Source: Luteococcus sp048595755 | GTDB lineage: Bacteria; Actinomycetota; Actinomycetes; Propionibacteriales; Propionibacteriaceae | Assembly: GCF_048595755.1 (NCBI RefSeq) | Contig: NZ_CP184360.1 | Coordinates: 868,001 to 932,000 of the forward strand | Length of the DNA stretch: 64,000 nt | Reading direction: 5' to 3' | Shown here: one piece after another, positions 17,112 through 26,081 of the stretch | Layout of the letters: each line of letters starts with the position of its first letter | Position numbering within the stretch: position 1 is the first letter of the stretch | Program-made: the position numbers and the translations under genes | Notes under the pieces: model-generated | What the model was told of the DNA's origin: nothing | Database searches by the model: none | Seen by the model: only the letters and a program-made list of their open reading frames with translations

Positions 17112-18572
17112 GTGCCCCAGAACGAGTTGAACCAGGTCCAGACCGCGCAGATGGCCCAGTTGTTGGCCAGCACGCCCGTCGTCGGCGAGCTGGGCCGCCT
17201 GTTCGCCGAGGCCGGCCACGAGCTCTACCTGGTGGGCGGCCCGGTGCGCGATGCCCTGCTGGGTGTGCTGCAGCACGACCTGGACTTCACCACCAGCGCC
17301 CGCCCCGACGACATCGAGAAGCTGTTGCGCAGCTGGACGAAGGCCGTCTGGGACATCGGCAAGGACTTCGGCACCATCGGCGCCAAGAAGAAGAGCGGTG
17401 GCGTCGAGTGGCAGATCGAGATCACCACCTTCCGCGCCGACATCTACCGCAGCGACTCCCGCAAGCCCGAGGTGAACTTCGGCGACGACATCGCCGGCGA
17501 CCTGGTGCGTCGTGACTTCACGGTCAACGCGATGGCCTTCGACGTGGTCAACAACCGTTTCGTCGACCCCTACGGCGGCCTGGCCGATCTGGCCTCCTGC
17601 GTGCTGCGCACCCCCTTCACCGCGGAACGCTCCTTCAGCGACGACCCGCTGCGGATGATGCGTGCCGCGCGCTTCGCCAGCCAGCTGCAGTTCACCGTCG
17701 CGCCGGACGTGCAGCGGGCCATGGGCGAGATGGCCGACCGGATCGAGATCATCAGCGCCGAGCGGGTGCGTGACGAGTTGTGCAAGCTGCTGCTCACCCC
17801 GCACCCTCGCCCCGGCCTGAACCTGCTGGTGGTCACCGGCCTGGCCGATCGGGTGCTGCCCGAGCTGGCTGCGCTGCGCCAGACCCAGGACGAACACAAT
17901 CGCCACAAGGACGTCTACGCCCACTCCCTGGTGGTACTCGATCAGGCGATCGAACTGGAACAAGCCCGCGGCCACCAGCCAGACCTGGTGCTGCGCCTGG
18001 CCGCGCTGCTCCACGACATCGGCAAGCCCGCCACTCGCGTCTTCGAGAAGGACGGCAGTGTCAGCTTCCACCATCACGACGTGGTGGGCGCCAAGCTCGC
18101 CCGCAAGCGGATGCGGGCCCTGAAGTTCTCCACCGACGAGACCAAGGCCGTCTGCCAGCTGGTGGAACAGCACCTGCGCTTCCACGGCTACGGCGAGGGC
18201 TCCTGGACCGATTCGGCCGTGCGTCGCTATGTGCGTGACGCCGGCGAGCAACTGGAACGCCTGCACATCCTCACCCGCAGCGACTGCACCACCCGCAACC
18301 AGCGCAAGGCCGCCCGGCTGCGGGCCGCCTATGACGACCTGGAGCGACGCATCGAGGAACTGGCCGAGCAGGAGGAGCTGGACGCGATGCGTCCCGACCT
18401 CAATGGCGACCAGATCATGACGATCCTGGGGCTGAAGCCCGGGCGCGAGGTGGGGGAGGCCTACAAGCACCTGCTGAACCTGCGCATCGACCAAGGCCCT
18501 CTGGGCGAGGAACGAGCAACCCAGGAGTTGCTGCAGTGGTGGCAGCTCCGTGGCAATCAGAACGACAACTAG
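17112..18572 (+). CDS. pcnA: CCA tRNA nucleotidyltransferase (PcnA-like)
   Basis: A 486-residue class II nucleotidyltransferase with an HD domain; adds or repairs the 3' CCA of tRNA. The head has LYLVGGPVRDALLG and the metal-binding DLD (HDLDFTTSA), then RRDFTVNAMAFD and the nucleotide-selecting RMMRAARFAS. The HD phosphohydrolase motif LLHDIGKPAT starts near residue 302. Start is GTG 17112 with TAGACT (17100-17105) ending 6 bases before it (leaderless). In many actinobacteria it opens the block pcnA, DUF6049, murJ, sigma factor, trxB, trxA near the origin; here the first two remain together. Confidence 0.93.
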   Translation: MPQNELNQVQTAQMAQLLASTPVVGELGRLFAEAGHELYLVGGPVRDALLGVLQHDLDFTTSARPDDIEKLLRSWTKAVWDIGKDFGTIGAKKKSGGVEWQIEITTFRADIYRSDSRKPEVNFGDDIAGDLVRRDFTVNAMAFDVVNNRFVDPYGGLADLASCVLRTPFTAERSFSDDPLRMMRAARFASQLQFTVAPDVQRAMGEMADRIEIISAERVRDELCKLLLTPHPRPGLNLLVVTGLADRVLPELAALRQTQDEHNRHKDVYAHSLVVLDQAIELEQARGHQPDLVLRLAALLHDIGKPATRVFEKDGSVSFHHHDVVGAKLARKRMRALKFSTDETKAVCQLVEQHLRFHGYGEGSWTDSAVRRYVRDAGEQLERLHILTRSDCTTRNQRKAARLRAAYDDLERRIEELAEQEELDAMRPDLNGDQIMTILGLKPGREVGEAYKHLLNLRIDQGPLGEERATQELLQWWQLRGNQNDN

Positions 18573-18581
18573 GCTGGCCGG

Positions 18582-20651
18582 GTGAGCTGCACCCGCCTGC
18601 TGTCGCGGCCCGCCCCCGGGCCGGGTCGCGTGCTGCCCTGGTGGTCTGCGCTGCTCGCCATGGTGCTCTGCGTGGCCGGGCTGGGGGTCATCCGCCCGAG
18701 CCCCTCGATGGCCGCCGATCCCGACTCGTTGAGCGTGGTCCTGAAGTCCGTCTCGCCCCCGTCGGGCACTCGCGACGACACGGTCACCATCACCGGCACC
18801 GTCACCAATGACACGGGCAAACCGGTGGAGGATCTCCAGGTACACCTGTGGCGCTCCACCGACCCCATCCAGGACGAGGACCAGCTGGACCAGGTGCTGC
18901 GTTCCGGCCCGGAGACCCCCGTGGGGCGACGGATGGTCTCCGCCGAGGCCGGCAACATCTTCAACATCACCGACGTGGGTGACCAGCCGAGCCAGGCCTT
19001 CAGCGGCGGCAAGGCGTCCTTTGCCCCCGGGGAGTCGGCCTCGTTCAGCGTCCAGGCCCCCGTGCAGGGCGAGGATTCCCTCGGCTTCACCGCGCCCGGG
19101 GCCTACCTGGTGGGTATCCAGCTGCGGGGCATTCCGGCTGGTGGCCAGAACCAAACCCTGGGCCGGGCGCGCAGCCTGTTCGTGCTGTCCTCCGACGATG
19201 CCCGGGTGCAGCCCAGCACGACCTTGGTGCACCTGGCCAGCCGCCCCACCCAGTTGACCAGCGGGCTCTTCGCCAACAATGACCTGGCCGCCGAGCTGCG
19301 CGGCCGGCTGCGGCTGCAGCTTGCCCTGGCCCAGACCAAGGGCACCACCCTCTTGGTGGATCCCGCCCTGGTCGACGAGCTGACCGCCATGGCCAAGGGC
19401 TACACCGTCCGCGGCATCACGGCCTCCACTGCCGAGGGGCAACGTGCCGCCAAGGACTTCCTGGCCCAGCTCGAACCACTGCTGACCCAGGGCCGGGCCT
19501 ACCGCACCCTCTACGGCAGCCCCGACGTGCAACTGGCCAGCGACGGGGGCCGCGCTGACCTCATCCGACGAGCGGCGGCCCCCCTGCCGGCAGACCACCC
19601 CCTGGCCGGTCTGCCGCTGGCCGTCGTGCCGGCCGACGGTGTGCTGGGCAGCACGGCCGCCCAGCAGGTGGCCGCCCTCAAGCCGGCCGTGCTGCTGGTC
19701 TCCGGCGCCGATTCCCCTCAGTCGGTGCAGCGCTGGGCCGCCTCGCCCACCACGTCGGTGGTGCAGGTGCAACCCGAGGTCTTCGACGGGGGCCCCGGAC
19801 CGTCGCCCAGCAAGACCTCGGCCCAGGTCACCGGCCGCCTGCAGGCCACCCAGTTCCTGGCCGAGCAGCCCGTGGTCACGCTGGTGCAGTCCTCGGCTGC
19901 GGCGGCAGCGGAACTGGCTGCCGCTCCGTGGCGCACCCGCGCCGGGTTGGGCACGATCGTCACCGACGCCCAGGAAAGGCCCACCTGGACGCCCCCGAGC
20001 AAGACCGCACCCGTCGGCGACGCCACCTGGATGGAGGCCCTCGAGGGAGCCACGGCAGAGCTCGAGGCCTGGGGAGAACTGGCGGACGAGGACTCCGAGA
20101 CCCATCGGAGGGCCGGGCAGATCCTGCCGCAGGCGGTCAGCACCACCTGGCAACGACGCCGAGGCGATGCGGTGCAATGGCTCTCGGCAGTGCAGCGGAC
20201 GTGGGGCGGCGTGCTGGACACCAACCGCGTGCGTCTGCACGTCGTCGAGGACTTCGTGATGAGCGCCCCGGAGCAGGAGATCCCGGTCACCATCCGCAAC
20301 GACCTGCCCGAACCGGTTCGGGTGAAGGTGCACTTCACCAGCGACAATGCCCAGCGCATCAGTGTCACCGACAGTGGTCCGCAGCGGGTTGGCCCCGGCG
20401 AGTCGGTCACGGTGAAGATGAAGGTGGTGACCCATGCCAATGGCACGGTGGGCATGACCGCTGGCCTGACGACGGTGACGGGCCGCCCCATCGGCGCGGA
20501 GCGCCCCCTGACGGTCACGGCCACCCAGATGGGTCGAGTGGGATGGATCATCATCATCGCCTCGGGAGCGGTCTTCCTGATCGGCACCGCCATGCGAATC
20601 AGGCAGGTCCAGCGGGAACGGCGGGGATCGACTAACGTCGAGGCGAAGTGA
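18582..20651 (+). CDS. DUF6049 family secreted/membrane-anchored protein
   Basis: A 689-residue protein with an N-terminal signal (WWSALLAMVLCVAGLGVI, about residues 20-40), a large extracellular region of several beta-rich domains and a C-terminal anchor (VGWIIIIASGAVFLIGTAM) followed by a basic tail. Homologues always lie between pcnA and murJ near actinobacterial origins and are thought to act in the envelope; the biochemical role is unknown. It starts with GTG 10 bp after pcnA and overlaps the pseudokinase gene by 4 bp (GTGA), so the two are probably made together. Confidence 0.82.
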   Translation: MSCTRLLSRPAPGPGRVLPWWSALLAMVLCVAGLGVIRPSPSMAADPDSLSVVLKSVSPPSGTRDDTVTITGTVTNDTGKPVEDLQVHLWRSTDPIQDEDQLDQVLRSGPETPVGRRMVSAEAGNIFNITDVGDQPSQAFSGGKASFAPGESASFSVQAPVQGEDSLGFTAPGAYLVGIQLRGIPAGGQNQTLGRARSLFVLSSDDARVQPSTTLVHLASRPTQLTSGLFANNDLAAELRGRLRLQLALAQTKGTTLLVDPALVDELTAMAKGYTVRGITASTAEGQRAAKDFLAQLEPLLTQGRAYRTLYGSPDVQLASDGGRADLIRRAAAPLPADHPLAGLPLAVVPADGVLGSTAAQQVAALKPAVLLVSGADSPQSVQRWAASPTTSVVQVQPEVFDGGPGPSPSKTSAQVTGRLQATQFLAEQPVVTLVQSSAAAAAELAAAPWRTRAGLGTIVTDAQERPTWTPPSKTAPVGDATWMEALEGATAELEAWGELADEDSETHRRAGQILPQAVSTTWQRRRGDAVQWLSAVQRTWGGVLDTNRVRLHVVEDFVMSAPEQEIPVTIRNDLPEPVRVKVHFTSDNAQRISVTDSGPQRVGPGESVTVKMKVVTHANGTVGMTAGLTTVTGRPIGAERPLTVTATQMGRVGWIIIIASGAVFLIGTAMRIRQVQRERRGSTNVEAK

Positions 20652-22615
20652 TCAGGGACGAGGACATGATGCGCGAGCCAGCAGACCACGGCGGGGACGA
20701 CCTTGAGTCCACCCAGCTGCAGGGTCGTATGCCACCAGCAGGGCCCGAGCCCCTCGAGGATCCGGGGCAGCAGCCCGCATCCGCCCCGGCGGGCGACGGC
20801 GATGAGCCGTCGCTGACGCCTGCCATGGCCACCAGCGACCCCGCCCCGCAGGCCGCCCACCAGCCCCCGCGCGTGGCGGCCGGCGACGTGTACGCGGGCC
20901 GCTACCGGTTGGAGCAGCAGCTGGCCCAACGCGGCGGCACCCTGACCTGGCGTGCCTTCGACCAGAAGCTCTCGCGTTCCGTGCTGGTGCACCTGTTGTC
21001 GCAGGACGATCCGCGCAGCGCCGAGGTGCTGGACTCGGCTCGCAAGGCCGCCTTCGCCACCGATTCACGCTTCCTGCGCGTGCTGGATGCGGTGGTGGGC
21101 GAGCAGCCCGAGGAGCCCTCGCTGGTGGTGTGCGAGTTCGCGCCCGGCGAGAGCCTGGAGCGGCTGCTGCGCCAGGGCCCGTTGAGCGCCCTGGAGGCCG
21201 CCTGGGTGGCTCGCGAGCTTGCCGATGCCATGCAGACGATGCACTCCGAGGGCTTGTTCCACCAGCGCATCAACCCGGACACGGTGATCATCACCGCCAC
21301 CGGCAATGTGAAGATCGTCGGTTTCCTGATCGAGGCGGCGATGTATCCCGACCAGCACGAGCAGGCGCTGGCCTGGTCGGAGCGGGAGCAGGCCGACGTC
21401 ACGGCGATCGGCAAGGTGCTCTATGCCAGCCTGGTGACCCGCTGGCCCACGCCGCGTGACCAGCTGCTCGACGGCAATGGCGAACCGCGACGCACGTGGG
21501 GCATGCTGCCGGCCCCCATGGACGCCCACGGCTGGTTGACCCCGCGGCAGGTGCGCTCGGGGGTCTCACCCGCACTCGACGAGATCTGTGACCAGGTGCT
21601 CTCCGAGGCGCCGCACCGCAATGCGATGCCCCTGCGCACCGCGAGCCAGGTGGCCAAGGCGCTGTCCAAGGTGCTCGGCACCGCCGACGCCGCTGCCGAC
21701 CTGGAACGCCGGATGCGCTACCCGGTGGTGCCGCAGGATGAGGGCGGCGGCCGGGCGGCACTGCTGGAGACCACTGCCAGCATGCGTGCCGTCGACCCGG
21801 ACGAGACGACGGTCCAGTCGACGGTCCCGTCGCCAGGTGCGGCGACCTTCGACGTGGGTGGCGATGCGGCGGCCGCCGGGATCGGCGCCGGGCAGGCCGC
21901 TGCGGCCATGCCGTCCAGCCCCGCCACTCCTTCTGCCCCCGGTGAGGCCGATCCTGCCCCGTCGGGGCGCCCCGCCGGCGCTCGCTCGGCCACCCGCGCA
22001 CCCCGCTCCTCGCGCCCGCCCCGACGGCGTTGGCTGTCAGTCCTGGTGGCCCTGGTGGCCCTGGCATTGCTGGTGGGACTGCTGCGAGTGCTGCTGGGCA
22101 AGACCACCATGGGCGGTGGCGGTGACGACGACGAGCAGGCCGGCAAGCCGCTGCAGATCTCTGCCGTGGCAGACTTCGACCCGACCGGCGACGGTGGCAA
22201 TGCCGAGGAGAACCCTGCCCAGGTGAAGAATGCCTGGGACGGCGACCCTGCCACCGCGTGGAAGACCCTCACCTACCTGAACGATCCCAAGCTGGGCAAG
22301 CTCAAGCCGGGCGTCGGCCTGGTCGTCGATCTGGGGGAGCGCCGCCAGGTGGGCCGTGTGAAGCTGACCATGCAGGGGGCGCCCACCGCCGTCGAGCTGC
22401 GGGTGCCGACGGACAACACCACCGACAAGGCCCCCGCCACCTCGAGCAAGCAGTGGACCACGGTGGCCAGTGAGGCCAAGGCCGGCACCAACGCCGAGCT
22501 GGTGCCCGAGCAGGCGGTGGAGTCGCGCTATGTGCTGGTCTACCTGACCAGCCTTCCCAAGGTGAGCGGCAACAAGTACCAGGCCTCGATCGCCGAGATC
22601 GAGGTGCTGAGCTGA
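20648..22615 (+). CDS. Transmembrane pseudokinase with extracellular discoidin-like domain (C-terminal half of mycobacterial-type MviN)
   Basis: A 655-residue protein: disordered acidic N-terminus (1-80), Ser/Thr-kinase fold (about 85-345), low-complexity linker, one membrane segment (about 460-485) after a basic RPPRRRW, and a discoidin/F5-F8-like outer domain. The kinase is dead: SRSVLVHLLS has no VAIK lysine, HQRINPDT replaces HRDxxxxN, and IVGFLIE replaces DFG. This matches the pseudokinase-TM-ectodomain part of M. tuberculosis MviN, where it binds FhaA and controls lipid II flipping. Here it is a separate gene with no MurJ part next to it. Confidence 0.82.
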   Translation: MIRDEDMMREPADHGGDDLESTQLQGRMPPAGPEPLEDPGQQPASAPAGDGDEPSLTPAMATSDPAPQAAHQPPRVAAGDVYAGRYRLEQQLAQRGGTLTWRAFDQKLSRSVLVHLLSQDDPRSAEVLDSARKAAFATDSRFLRVLDAVVGEQPEEPSLVVCEFAPGESLERLLRQGPLSALEAAWVARELADAMQTMHSEGLFHQRINPDTVIITATGNVKIVGFLIEAAMYPDQHEQALAWSEREQADVTAIGKVLYASLVTRWPTPRDQLLDGNGEPRRTWGMLPAPMDAHGWLTPRQVRSGVSPALDEICDQVLSEAPHRNAMPLRTASQVAKALSKVLGTADAAADLERRMRYPVVPQDEGGGRAALLETTASMRAVDPDETTVQSTVPSPGAATFDVGGDAAAAGIGAGQAAAAMPSSPATPSAPGEADPAPSGRPAGARSATRAPRSSRPPRRRWLSVLVALVALALLVGLLRVLLGKTTMGGGGDDDEQAGKPLQISAVADFDPTGDGGNAEENPAQVKNAWDGDPATAWKTLTYLNDPKLGKLKPGVGLVVDLGERRQVGRVKLTMQGAPTAVELRVPTDNTTDKAPATSSKQWTTVASEAKAGTNAELVPEQAVESRYVLVYLTSLPKVSGNKYQASIAEIEVLS

Positions 22616-22645
22616 TCGAGGGCCTGGGCTGATCGAGGTCCTGGG

Positions 22646-23206
22646 TCAGGCCTTCAGCGCCGCCAACAGGGTGGGCAGCTGGCCGACTGCCCGGTCGTAG
22701 GCCTCTAGGTTGCGCTCGGCACGGGCGATCACCACGGCTCCCTCGACGGTGGCCAGCACGGTGGCCGCGAAGGCCGCGGCCTTGTCGGCGGTGAGCCCGC
22801 CGCCGGCGAACAGTGCGGTGAGCCGCTCCTGCCAGGTGGAGAAGACCCGGGCAGTGGCGCCCAGCAGCTCGTCGGACTCGGTGGCAACGGTGACTGCGAC
22901 GGCAGCGCAGCCAGTGGTGGCCTGCGATCCCTCGAGCAGCTTCCGCCAGGCGCTGGTCACGGTGCCGAGCACCTCTTCGGCGCTGGCGCCGTCACTGGAT
23001 CCCAGCGAGGCGAGCATCTGCTGACAGGCCTGGTCAAGGGCAGCGAGCACCAGCTCGTCCTTGCCGCCTGGGAAGTGGTGGTAGATGGAGCCCCGCGGCG
23101 TGTCGGTCAGTTCGATCACTTCGCTGAACGACGTGGCCTGCAGGCCCTTGGTGGCGAGCAGCTTCGTGGCCCCCGCCACCATGCGCTCGCGAACATCCTT
23201 TGCCAT
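22646..23206 (-). CDS. TetR-family transcriptional regulator
   Basis: A 186-residue repressor of the AcrR/LmrA branch. The N-terminal helix-turn-helix reads TSFSEVIELTDTPRGSIYHH with FPGGKDEL after it, typical of regulators of the YxaF/LmrA group. The C-terminal helical ligand domain is complete. ATG 23206 follows a GGGGGAC ribosome site; a longer TTG start at 23227 is possible. It lies alone downstream of the pseudokinase gene (tail to tail) and upstream of a 340-bp spacer. Its target is not evident. Confidence 0.88.
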   Translation of the reverse strand: MAKDVRERMVAGATKLLATKGLQATSFSEVIELTDTPRGSIYHHFPGGKDELVLAALDQACQQMLASLGSSDGASAEEVLGTVTSAWRKLLEGSQATTGCAAVAVTVATESDELLGATARVFSTWQERLTALFAGGGLTADKAAAFAATVLATVEGAVVIARAERNLEAYDRAVGQLPTLLAALKA

Positions 23207-23227
23207 GTTTCTTGTCCCCCCGAACAA

Positions 23228-23547
23228 TCAATCGCGCGGCCCGGTGGGGGCCGCGCTCGTCATTCTGCCCCAAAAAAGGTATGCAGTCCTTCATATTCAC
23301 GCACTTGTGGGCTATCCCGCAGCGTGAAATTGACACAGCCACTGATCCATCCGACGCCGCCCACCCCTGATAGGCCCGCATCATTCCCTGCCTCAGCAGA
23401 GAATCGCGCCACCCCAGGGCGCCGACGATCCAACCGTCGGTTCTCCATCAGGCAAGCAGTATATTCAGTATTAAGTTCTTCTCAGGAAACGGCGCGGCGG
23501 GGTGTGGATCACACCCCGCCGCGCCGGTCTCACCCCTGGTGAGCGCC
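23228..23547. other. Intergenic spacer between tetR and glpK
   Basis: No coding frame is supported. It contains spaced inverted half-sites TTCACGC (23296-23302) and GCGTGAA (23322-23328) upstream of tetR, a short AT-rich stretch (about 23457-23480), and the glpK terminator hairpin. The half-sites could be an operator for the TetR gene, but the spacing (26 bp centre to centre) is wide. Confidence 0.4.
23491..23525 (-). terminator. Terminator hairpin after glpK
   Basis: GGCGCGGCGGGGTGTG pairs over 16 bp with CACACCCCGCCGCGCC around a 3-base loop, 22 bp beyond the glpK stop. Read in the glpK direction the region after it is AT-rich, giving a fair intrinsic terminator. Confidence 0.75.
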
Positions 23548-25065
23548 TCACTCCTTGACGTCGTCGTCCACCCAGTCGAAGGTCTTGGTGACTGCCTTCT
23601 TCCAGTTGCGGTACAACCGGCCACGCTCCTCCTGCTCGCAGCTGGGCTCCCAGCGAGCATCCTCGGCCCAGTTGTCGATCACGTCCTGCTCACCGTCCCA
23701 GTAACCCACGGCGATGCCGGCGGCATAGGCCGCGCCCAGGGCCGTGGTCTCGGCCACCATCGGCCGCACCACCGAGACCCCCAGCTGGTCTGCCTGGAAC
23801 TGCATCAGGGTCTGGTTGGCGGTCATGCCGCCGTCCACGCGCAGCTCGGCCAGCGTCACGCCCGAGTCAGCCTCCATGGCCTCCAGCACCTCGCGCGTCT
23901 GGTAGGCGGTGGCCTCCAGCACCGCGCGAGCGATGTGGCCCCGGTTGACGTAACGGGTCAGGCCGACGAGCGCGCCGCGGGCGTCGGAACGCCAGTAGGG
24001 CGCGAACAGGCCGCTGAAGGCCGGCACGAAGTAGGCGCCGCCGTTGTCGTCGACGGTGGCGGCCAGCTCCTCCACCTCGGGGGCGCTGTCGAACATCTTG
24101 AGGTTGTCACGCAGCCACTGCACCAAGGAGCCGGCCACCGCGATCGATCCCTCCAGTGCATAGACCGGCTTCTGGTCGCCGATCTTGTAGCACAGCGTGG
24201 TGAGCAGGCCATTCTTGCTGGGAACAGCCTCTTCGCCGGTGTTCATCAGCATGAAGCACCCGGTGCCGTAGGTGTTCTTGGCCATGCCCTTCTCGAAGCA
24301 GGCCTGGCCGAAGGTGGCGGCCTGCTGGTCGCCCAGGATGCCGGCGATCGGGATGTCGCGCAGGAAGCCGCCCTCGCGTCCCTTTCCGTAGACCTCGGCC
24401 GAGCTCTTGATCTCGGGCAGCATGCTCATCGGGATCGTCATGTCCTTGGCGATCTGCTCGTCCCACTGCAGGCTCTTGAGGTCCATCAACATGGTGCGCG
24501 AGGCATTGGTGACGTCGGTGACGTGGATCCCTCCCTCGACGCCGCCGGTCATGTTCCACAGCACCCAGGTGTCCATGGTGCCCATCAGCAACTTGCCGGC
24601 CTCGGCGTCCTCGCGAGCGCCCTCGACATTGTCCAGGATCCACTTGACCTTGGGGCCGCAGAAGTAGGTGGCCAGCGGCAGGCCCACCTTGTCCTTGTAG
24701 CGGTCGTTGTCACCCTGGGCGAGAGCGTCACAGATCTTCTGGGTGCGGGTGTCCTGCCAGACGATCGCGTTGTAGACCGGCTTGCCGGTCTCCTTGTTCC
24801 ACACCACGGTGGTCTCGCGCTGGTTGGTGATGCCCACGGCCGCGATGTCATGGCGGTTCATGTTGCCCTTGCTCAGCGCCTCCGCGACGACCTCGCGGAC
24901 ATTGGCCCAGACCTCCTCGGCATCATGCTCGACCCAGCCCGCGCGGGGGAAGATCTGCTCGTGCTCCTTCTGGCCGACGCTGATGATCTTGCCGCCGTGG
25001 TCGAAGATGATCGCCCGGCTGCTGGTGGTTCCCTGGTCGATCGCCAGGATGTACTTGCTCTTCAT
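23548..25065 (-). CDS. glpK: Glycerol kinase
   Basis: A 505-residue FGGY-family kinase making glycerol 3-phosphate from glycerol and ATP in the cytosol. MKSKYILAIDQGTTSSRAII is the classic N-terminus with the phosphate-1 motif DQGTTSS; ITNQRETTVVWN and YNAIVWQDTRT form the glycerol site; ILGDQQAATFGQ and the C-terminal GGMTANQTLMQFQAD complete the nucleotide site. Length is normal. ATG 25065 is preceded by GGAG; a longer upstream frame is spurious. It follows glpF on the same strand after 58 bp, a glpFK unit. Confidence 0.96.
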   Translation of the reverse strand: MKSKYILAIDQGTTSSRAIIFDHGGKIISVGQKEHEQIFPRAGWVEHDAEEVWANVREVVAEALSKGNMNRHDIAAVGITNQRETTVVWNKETGKPVYNAIVWQDTRTQKICDALAQGDNDRYKDKVGLPLATYFCGPKVKWILDNVEGAREDAEAGKLLMGTMDTWVLWNMTGGVEGGIHVTDVTNASRTMLMDLKSLQWDEQIAKDMTIPMSMLPEIKSSAEVYGKGREGGFLRDIPIAGILGDQQAATFGQACFEKGMAKNTYGTGCFMLMNTGEEAVPSKNGLLTTLCYKIGDQKPVYALEGSIAVAGSLVQWLRDNLKMFDSAPEVEELAATVDDNGGAYFVPAFSGLFAPYWRSDARGALVGLTRYVNRGHIARAVLEATAYQTREVLEAMEADSGVTLAELRVDGGMTANQTLMQFQADQLGVSVVRPMVAETTALGAAYAAGIAVGYWDGEQDVIDNWAEDARWEPSCEQEERGRLYRNWKKAVTKTFDWVDDDVKE

Positions 25066-25123
25066 GCTGCGCTCCACTCCGTCGTGAAATCTTGTTGGTT
25101 CTGCGGTCTCAGGTCTGGTCGGG

Positions 25124-25891
25124 TCACCAGAAGATCCGGTAGACGACGGCGGCCAGCAGGCCACCAATGGTCGGGCCGATCACGGGCACCCATGCATAAC
25201 CCCAGTCTGACCCACCCTTGCCCTTGATCGGCAGGACGGCGTGCATCAGGCGTGGCCCCAGGTCACGGACGGGGTTGATGGCGTAACCGGTGGGGCCACC
25301 GAGCGAGGCGCCGATGCCGACGATCACGAGGGCCACCGCGAGCGGGCCGACGGTGACACCCTGGGTGTAACCGCTGATGAGCACCCAGAAGACCAGCACG
25401 AAGGTGGCGATGACCTCGGTGAGCGTGTTCCAGAAGGGATTGCGGATGGCGGGGCCGGTGGCGAAGGTCGCCAACTTGAGCTCGGGATCGACGTCGGTGT
25501 CGTAGTGGTCCTTGTAGGCCGCCCAGGCCAGACCCGCACCGAACATGGCACCCAGCAGCTGCGCCGCCAGGTAGACGCCGATGTTGACCGGCGTGGCGGC
25601 CACACCGGGCGCGAGGTCATTTCCCGCGGCCGCCAGGCCCAGGGTGACGGCCGGATTCAGGTGACCGCCGGTCTTGTAGGCGACGTAGACGCCCATGAAG
25701 ACCGCCAGGCCCCAGCCGAAGTTGATGTGAAGGGTTCCGGAGTTCTGCCCCTTCGTCTTGCCCAGCAGGTTGTTCGCCACCACGCCGACACCCAGCAGGA
25801 TGAGCGTCGCCGTACCGAAGAACTCCGACCCGAAGATGACAGGTAGGGCCACCTGTGCGGTTTCCAGAGGGATCACGTCCGTGCCTTTCAT
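25124..25891 (-). CDS. glpF: Glycerol uptake facilitator (aquaglyceroporin)
   Basis: A 255-residue MIP channel with six helices and two pore half-helices. The first NPA motif is intact (GGHLNPAVT, N79-P80-A81). The second reads NPV instead of NPA (N206-P207-V208-R209-D210), while the selectivity-filter arginine R209 and following D are kept. Substitution in the second motif is known in some aquaporin subgroups and can change selectivity. It is first in the glpF-glpK unit and divergent from the SorC-type regulator, with two CACATGTGC motifs in the 190-bp gap. Confidence 0.92.
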   Translation of the reverse strand: MKGTDVIPLETAQVALPVIFGSEFFGTATLILLGVGVVANNLLGKTKGQNSGTLHINFGWGLAVFMGVYVAYKTGGHLNPAVTLGLAAAGNDLAPGVAATPVNIGVYLAAQLLGAMFGAGLAWAAYKDHYDTDVDPELKLATFATGPAIRNPFWNTLTEVIATFVLVFWVLISGYTQGVTVGPLAVALVIVGIGASLGGPTGYAINPVRDLGPRLMHAVLPIKGKGGSDWGYAWVPVIGPTIGGLLAAVVYRIFW

Positions 25892-26032
25892 GTGCGCGCC
25901 CCCGGGCGCGGCGTCTGTGGTGGGCGCCGGCAGTGCGGCACACCCTGTGGTTCACGCCAGGCTGTCGCTCCTCGTCGAGCTCATGACCTCGTCGTCCGAG
26001 CGCCTCGCGCGGACCCAATCCACCACCAAACG

Positions 26033-26064
26033 CACATGTGCGCCAGTAGCATGAACACATGTGC
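26033..26064. promoter_or_regulatory. Two CACATGTGC motifs, candidate operators for the SorC-type regulator
   Basis: The 9-mer occurs at 26033-26041 (inside a perfect 12-bp palindrome CGCACATGTGCG, 26031-26042) and again at 26056-26064, 23 bp on (about two helical turns), just before the start of the regulator gene and in the glpF promoter area. This suits autoregulation plus control of glpFK. Confidence 0.5.
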
Positions 26065-26081
26065 ACGACCGGAGCAGCGCG

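Noticed and set aside
17049..20435. Very long open frame on the minus strand opposite pcnA and the DUF6049 gene
   Set aside because: It is antisense to two clear genes; its residues are Gly, Arg, His, Leu and Gln heavy, as produced by reading GC-rich third positions on the other strand, and it has no motif.
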